17,422 bases of DNA from Pseudomonadota bacterium (GTDB taxonomy: Bacteria > Bdellovibrionota_C > UBA2361 > OMII01): positions 1 through 17,422 of the forward strand of contig JAIXPR010000270.1 in assembly GCA_027486155.1 (NCBI GenBank), in the 5' to 3' direction. A program made the translations under genes and the position numbers. This document shows, piece after piece, positions 14,300 through 17,422 of the stretch. Every line of letters begins with the position of its first letter. Within the stretch, counting starts at the first letter, position 1. Under the pieces are notes generated by a model, which was given only the letters and a program-made list of their open reading frames with translations, had not been told where the DNA came from and made no database searches.

Positions 14300-15574
14300 A
14301 TGCTGATGCATTGTTCACACGGTGATGCACGGATATGGCGCAGAGCGGTGTGTCTCTTCGCGCTGGTGGTCGCCGTTGTGGTCATGCCCTGTAGCTCCTT
14401 TGGAGAGGATGAGGAGCTTATCGCCAAGCTACAAAAGATAAAAGCTGACGTTGAGGGTGCCGAGAGTGAGATAGCGCGGATGAAGGGCGAGTTTAACGCG
14501 CTCCTCGCCAAGCGTTCGCAATTAGAGGAGTCGCTCAAAAAGATTAAGGACGAGGACCGGGCCATTCAAAAGAAGATCGGGGATCTCAAGGAGCGGGCGG
14601 TGGTGCTCTCTGGAGAGGTGACCGTGTCCGAGCAGCGCGCGATGGAGCAGCAGCGCAAGATTCGATCTCGTCTCAAAGCGATGTACATTAATACCTCGGT
14701 ATCGGCGAGTCCGGTGATGGCCGGCCAGGCCGCTCGGGGAGATCTCGAACGGCTGTCGCTCTATGCTCGCAAGGTTCGGGATTTCGATGCCCAGCTTTTT
14801 AAGGATGCGTCCGACGCCGTCGCGACTCTGCTGGTGAGCCGCGCCGCGCTTGAGGGGGCGCTGACCGCTGAGGAGAGGCTTCGCGAGGAGCTCGTCGCTA
14901 AGCGCAAGGATGCGGAGCGTGAGGCCTTGAAGATAAAGGGTGTGAGCGATGAGTTGGTCGCTAAACAGAGAGCGGCGCAGGATTCCCTTGCGCTGTTGCA
15001 GAGCGAGGCGAAAAAGGTCGAAGACATGATCGCCTCGCTGACCTCCGGTGAGGAAGAGGAGGAAGAGGAAGAGGATGAAGCCCCTCCCGGAGAGCCAACC
15101 AGGTCTCCCTCTGATGACGTTATTGTTCCCCCCGTTGTCGCTCCCAAGGATCTGGTCCATCCGAGCCTCTTCGATCGAACTGTCAAGGTTTCAGCCCCGG
15201 TTAAGGGCGAGGTCTTGCAAACGTTCGGTCGCTCCAAGCTGACCAACTTCGCCGACATGGTGCGAAGCAAGGGGATCGAGTTTTCCTCACAGGCGGGGAG
15301 CGACGTTCACGTCGTTCAACGAGGCAAGGTTGTCTTCGCCGGGGAGATGCCTGGATACGACCAGGTGATCGTGGTTGAGCACGGGGGTCGAAGTTTCTCC
15401 CTCTACGGGCGTCTCGGATCGGTCGCCGTCAAGACCGGAGATATCGTGGATCAGGATCAGTCGATAGCGACTACCTCGGCGCCCGACGCGAAGGGGAGAA
15501 ATTTCTATTTCGAGATCCGAAAGAACGGCTCACCGGTGGATCCGGAAACGGTTTTGGTGAGGGTGTCGCGGTAG
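14300..15574 (+). CDS. envC: EnvC-like murein hydrolase activator with a degenerate LytM domain
   Basis: This is likely the periplasmic coiled-coil activator that FtsEX uses to switch on septal N-acetylmuramoyl-L-alanine amidases. The 424 residues have a signal peptide (hydrophobic core about 16-30, cleavage near SFG|ED) and long heptad-rich coiled-coil segments (about 36-130 and 150-248). An uninterrupted acidic run (251-260), a Pro-rich linker and a C-terminal LytM/M23 domain (about 296-424) follow. The zinc peptidase ligands are gone. The HxxxD site reads VRSKGIE, with Glu327 in the Asp position and no His. The YxH motif is YGR. The HxH motif is NFY (401-403). So it should be a non-catalytic regulator, as EnvC and NlpD are. 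Its place directly after ftsX supports this. Confidence 0.9.
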   Translation: MLMHCSHGDARIWRRAVCLFALVVAVVVMPCSSFGEDEELIAKLQKIKADVEGAESEIARMKGEFNALLAKRSQLEESLKKIKDEDRAIQKKIGDLKERAVVLSGEVTVSEQRAMEQQRKIRSRLKAMYINTSVSASPVMAGQAARGDLERLSLYARKVRDFDAQLFKDASDAVATLLVSRAALEGALTAEERLREELVAKRKDAEREALKIKGVSDELVAKQRAAQDSLALLQSEAKKVEDMIASLTSGEEEEEEEEDEAPPGEPTRSPSDDVIVPPVVAPKDLVHPSLFDRTVKVSAPVKGEVLQTFGRSKLTNFADMVRSKGIEFSSQAGSDVHVVQRGKVVFAGEMPGYDQVIVVEHGGRSFSLYGRLGSVAVKTGDIVDQDQSIATTSAPDAKGRNFYFEIRKNGSPVDPETVLVRVSR

Positions 15575-15639
15575 GATTGTATGGAGCCGCAAGAGAGCGG
15601 CCAGTGTTAATCACTTACAGCCTCTGAACGGCTAGATCG

Positions 15640-16980
15640 ATGTGCGGGTTACTGATGACAACGAGAACAAAAATCATCGCAAAGGAGGTATGCTTTGGCC
15701 TTGCTCTGCTCGTGGTGTTGGTCACGCCGTTCCTGTTTGGTCTCCAAAATAATCGTTACCACGAAGACGAGGGGATTTGGATATACACCTCCCAGTATTT
15801 TAAACTTTTATTTATCGACAGGGACGTCCATAATTCCCAATGGCGAGTATGGTGGGCATATGATCAGCCATCGTTGGCGCGCTACATCATCGGACTTTCT
15901 CTCTATATCCAGGGCGGTGAGGAGCGATTCGCTGAATTTGTTGGCATGGTTGGAAAGAGTGTGGGGGAAGGTTTTGATTGGGCCTCGTTCGACGGTGCGT
16001 CGCGAATCAGCGACATGCTCTACGTAGCAAGACTACCCATGGCTATCCTAGGTGGAGTCACCTGTGTCGGGACCTATGTAGTGGGTTCGCTCCTTTTTAA
16101 TCGCTGGACGGGTGTTCTTGCCGCACTGCTTTTAGCTTGCAATCCTTTGATGCTTGAATCCTGCCAAAGAGCAATGGCTGACTCTCCTCTTGTTTTTTTT
16201 ATGGTTGGCAGCATACTGCTCATGATTCTCTTCAACCGATCTATCATAGGTCAGCGGTATTTTTCTGCTTTGATCCTCTCCCTGCTCATAGGGGGGAGTG
16301 TTGCTTTGGCAACTAGTAGCAAACTTAACGGCGCTCTGGCGGGTATTGTTTTCGGAGTCAACACGCTCCTACTACTTTTCTCGCAAATCGAAAAAATGCG
16401 CGCAGCAGATAGCACCGTAAACCACACTTCTAGAGTCGCTCCAATTCACGATGTCCCAGTCGTTTCCGGGAGTATCCTTATCGGTTTCGTGGCGTCGCTA
16501 ATACTTTTTATTGCGTTGAATCCATATCTCTACACTCGGCCGGTACGAGGAGTGCAGAAAATGATTGAGAGTCGGATGAGTACGGTGGATAAACAGCAGC
16601 GCAGATTTCATGGTAATGCGATCCGCACGGTGGGTGAAAAGTTTAACTTCGTGTTCAGTCGGTCTCTGTACGACAAGCGATACACAACCTTGCGGAGTAA
16701 GTCAGGACTTCCCCTCGACTTCATTCTATTTTTGGCCGGGTTTGGTGTTCTTCTGTATTCGGAGATCCGGCACATCCTCAACCATCGGAGTGTCTCCCCC
16801 AAAGCCCTTGCGTTATCGTGGATCGTTGTCACATATCTTGGAATTATTGCGTGGATACCTCTCGATTGGGGGCGGTACTACCTTCCGGTTGTGCCTTGCG
16901 TCGCAGTCATGTGTGGCTACGGACTAGAAAGATTCGGCGCGGCGGCCTATTCATTTGCACGGCGTCGGCGGAGTTTCTGA
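15640..16980 (+). CDS. GT-C family membrane glycosyltransferase (PMT/ArnT-like)
   Basis: This is a 446-residue polytopic inner-membrane protein with roughly ten hydrophobic segments. After TM1 comes NNRYHEDEGIWIY (Asp43/Glu44), the acidic motif of the first periplasmic loop in GT39/GT83-type enzymes. YDQPSLARYIIG sits where such enzymes have their H-P-P-x motif. SCQRAMADSPLVFF (174-187) and ATSSKLNGAL fit the same group. Such proteins move a sugar from a polyprenyl-phosphate donor onto protein, lipid A or a glycan; the substrate here cannot be told. The start could be the ATG at 15640 or 15655, and neither has a strong ribosome site. Codons are visibly more AT-rich than in the genes to the left, hinting at separate ancestry. 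The 65-bp gap from the envC-like gene holds only a weak GCCGC/GCGGC stem (15586-15601). Confidence 0.82.
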   Translation: MCGLLMTTRTKIIAKEVCFGLALLVVLVTPFLFGLQNNRYHEDEGIWIYTSQYFKLLFIDRDVHNSQWRVWWAYDQPSLARYIIGLSLYIQGGEERFAEFVGMVGKSVGEGFDWASFDGASRISDMLYVARLPMAILGGVTCVGTYVVGSLLFNRWTGVLAALLLACNPLMLESCQRAMADSPLVFFMVGSILLMILFNRSIIGQRYFSALILSLLIGGSVALATSSKLNGALAGIVFGVNTLLLLFSQIEKMRAADSTVNHTSRVAPIHDVPVVSGSILIGFVASLILFIALNPYLYTRPVRGVQKMIESRMSTVDKQQRRFHGNAIRTVGEKFNFVFSRSLYDKRYTTLRSKSGLPLDFILFLAGFGVLLYSEIRHILNHRSVSPKALALSWIVVTYLGIIAWIPLDWGRYYLPVVPCVAVMCGYGLERFGAAAYSFARRRRSF

Positions 16981-17181
16981 TGGACGGATGTCTGGTGCAG
17001 GCCAACTTTCATGGGATAGAGGGGGACCCCTCAAACTCATAGATACAGGCTGACAACTAATACCTGTTTTTGGATGCATCGAGGTTCATAGCTTTCTCCT
17101 CTCTGTCTACTGCGTGGAGGGACTATGATTCAAGCAACGGCTTGGAGGGGCTCGGCATGTGCGGAAGATCCAACGTATCGC
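16981..17181. other. Non-coding stretch, no gene recognised
   Basis: I see no convincing coding frame on either strand. ACAGG (17045-17049) can pair with CCTGT (17063-17067), followed by TTTT, which could be a weak terminator for the glycosyltransferase gene, but a 5-bp stem with a 13-nt loop is poor. The shift towards AT-rich sequence that begins in the preceding gene continues here. Confidence 0.4.
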
Positions 17182-17394
17182 TCAGCCCCCCCCCCAAAAA
17201 AAAAACCTTGGTAGTATTGGTGAGGGGACTATGTCGTCGCCCAATCGAGGGATAGGCGGTTTGAAACACTCGATAGGCCGCGGAGTATCTTTGTACCCGT
17301 GGAGCATAAGGCCATAACATTGAGCGCAATGTTTAGTGAATTTTCGAAAGGTCTCAAGCAAGGTCCCTCTGATTTCCTTGCAAGAGGCGCACAT
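17182..17394 (-). CDS. Possible small zinc-ribbon-like protein, doubtful
   Basis: A 70-residue frame opens MCASCKEIRG and has a second pair HCAQC 20 residues after the first, so two CxxC knuckles could bind zinc; a further Cys follows in PIECF. AAAGGA lies 4 nt before the ATG, rather close. The frame is also open upstream to the window edge, so the ATG may not be the true start. It ends in FFFWGGG directly inside a T10G10 homopolymer tract (on this strand), so the C-terminus may be a frameshift product. I recognise no family. It may be a gene fragment or chance. Confidence 0.3.
   Translation of the reverse strand: MCASCKEIRGTLLETFRKFTKHCAQCYGLMLHGYKDTPRPIECFKPPIPRLGDDIVPSPILPRFFFWGGG
17186..17205. 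repeat. C10A10 homopolymer tract
   Basis: Ten C (17186-17195) are followed directly by ten A (17196-17205). Tracts of this length are slippage-prone. It lies in the last codons of the small minus-strand frame. It could equally be a sequencing or assembly length error. Confidence 0.9.
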
Positions 17395-17422
17395 AAAGTC
17401 CTTTATAGTGCTACTGGCGAAA

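Noticed and set aside
14522..15160. Minus-strand frames opposite the envC-like gene
   Set aside because: Leu/Ser-rich antisense of a coiled-coil gene with no independent support.
15586..15601. GCCGC-AAGAGA-GCGGC stem after the envC-like gene as an intrinsic terminator
   Set aside because: Only five base pairs and no T tract after it.

Overview
The window comes from a diderm (Gram-negative-type) bacterium of moderate to fairly high GC. The signs are an outer-membrane beta-barrel protein, two lipoproteins with signal-peptidase II cysteines, a retrograde-lipid-transport (Mla/MCE) operon and FtsEX with an EnvC-like partner. Nothing fixes the phylum. The unlinked cell-wall genes, the long repeat-bearing MlaD and the CHASE2/FecR pairing would suit a deltaproteobacterial-grade lineage (Bdellovibrionota, Myxococcota, SAR324 and relatives), but that is inference. 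Almost every gene concerns the cell envelope.

Layout. (1) 1-1005, minus: the first 335 residues of a CHASE2 sensor whose output domain lies beyond the left edge. Divergent to it, 1203-4568 plus: a secreted 1121-residue protein with a FecR domain, a TPR solenoid and a C-terminal outer-membrane barrel. (2) 4633-5511, minus: a cysteine-rich lipoprotein that looks like a staphylococcal-nuclease fold stripped of its catalytic residues. (3) 5767-9175, plus: mraY, murD and surE, joined by ATGA stop/start overlaps. This is a fragment of the dcw cell-wall cluster without murE, murF, ftsW or murG. (4) 9289-12425, minus: an operon of an unrecognised lipoprotein, mlaE, mlaF and mlaD, with every junction overlapping. 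(5) 12599-15574, plus: ftsE, ftsX and an envC-like gene, which together recruit and activate septal peptidoglycan amidases. (6) 15640-16980, plus: a GT-C membrane glycosyltransferase with visibly more AT-rich codon use. (7) 16981-17422: no secure gene, but a C10A10 homopolymer tract and a possible small minus-strand zinc-ribbon ORF.

How the genes work together. MraY and MurD make peptidoglycan precursors (lipid I and UDP-MurNAc-L-Ala-D-Glu). FtsEX-EnvC couples ATP hydrolysis to septal wall splitting. MlaEFD moves phospholipids between the membranes. The mla and ftsEX operons diverge from one 173-bp region that holds an 11-bp-phased repeat and may be co-regulated from it.

The most notable points are: the FecR-TPR-barrel/CHASE2 pair as a candidate outer-to-inner-membrane signalling system; the degenerate nuclease lipoprotein; and a 12-codon minigene, built on a triple repeat, that links the ftsE stop to the ftsX start through GTGA and ATGA overlaps. 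No tRNA, rRNA, CRISPR array or insertion sequence was seen.
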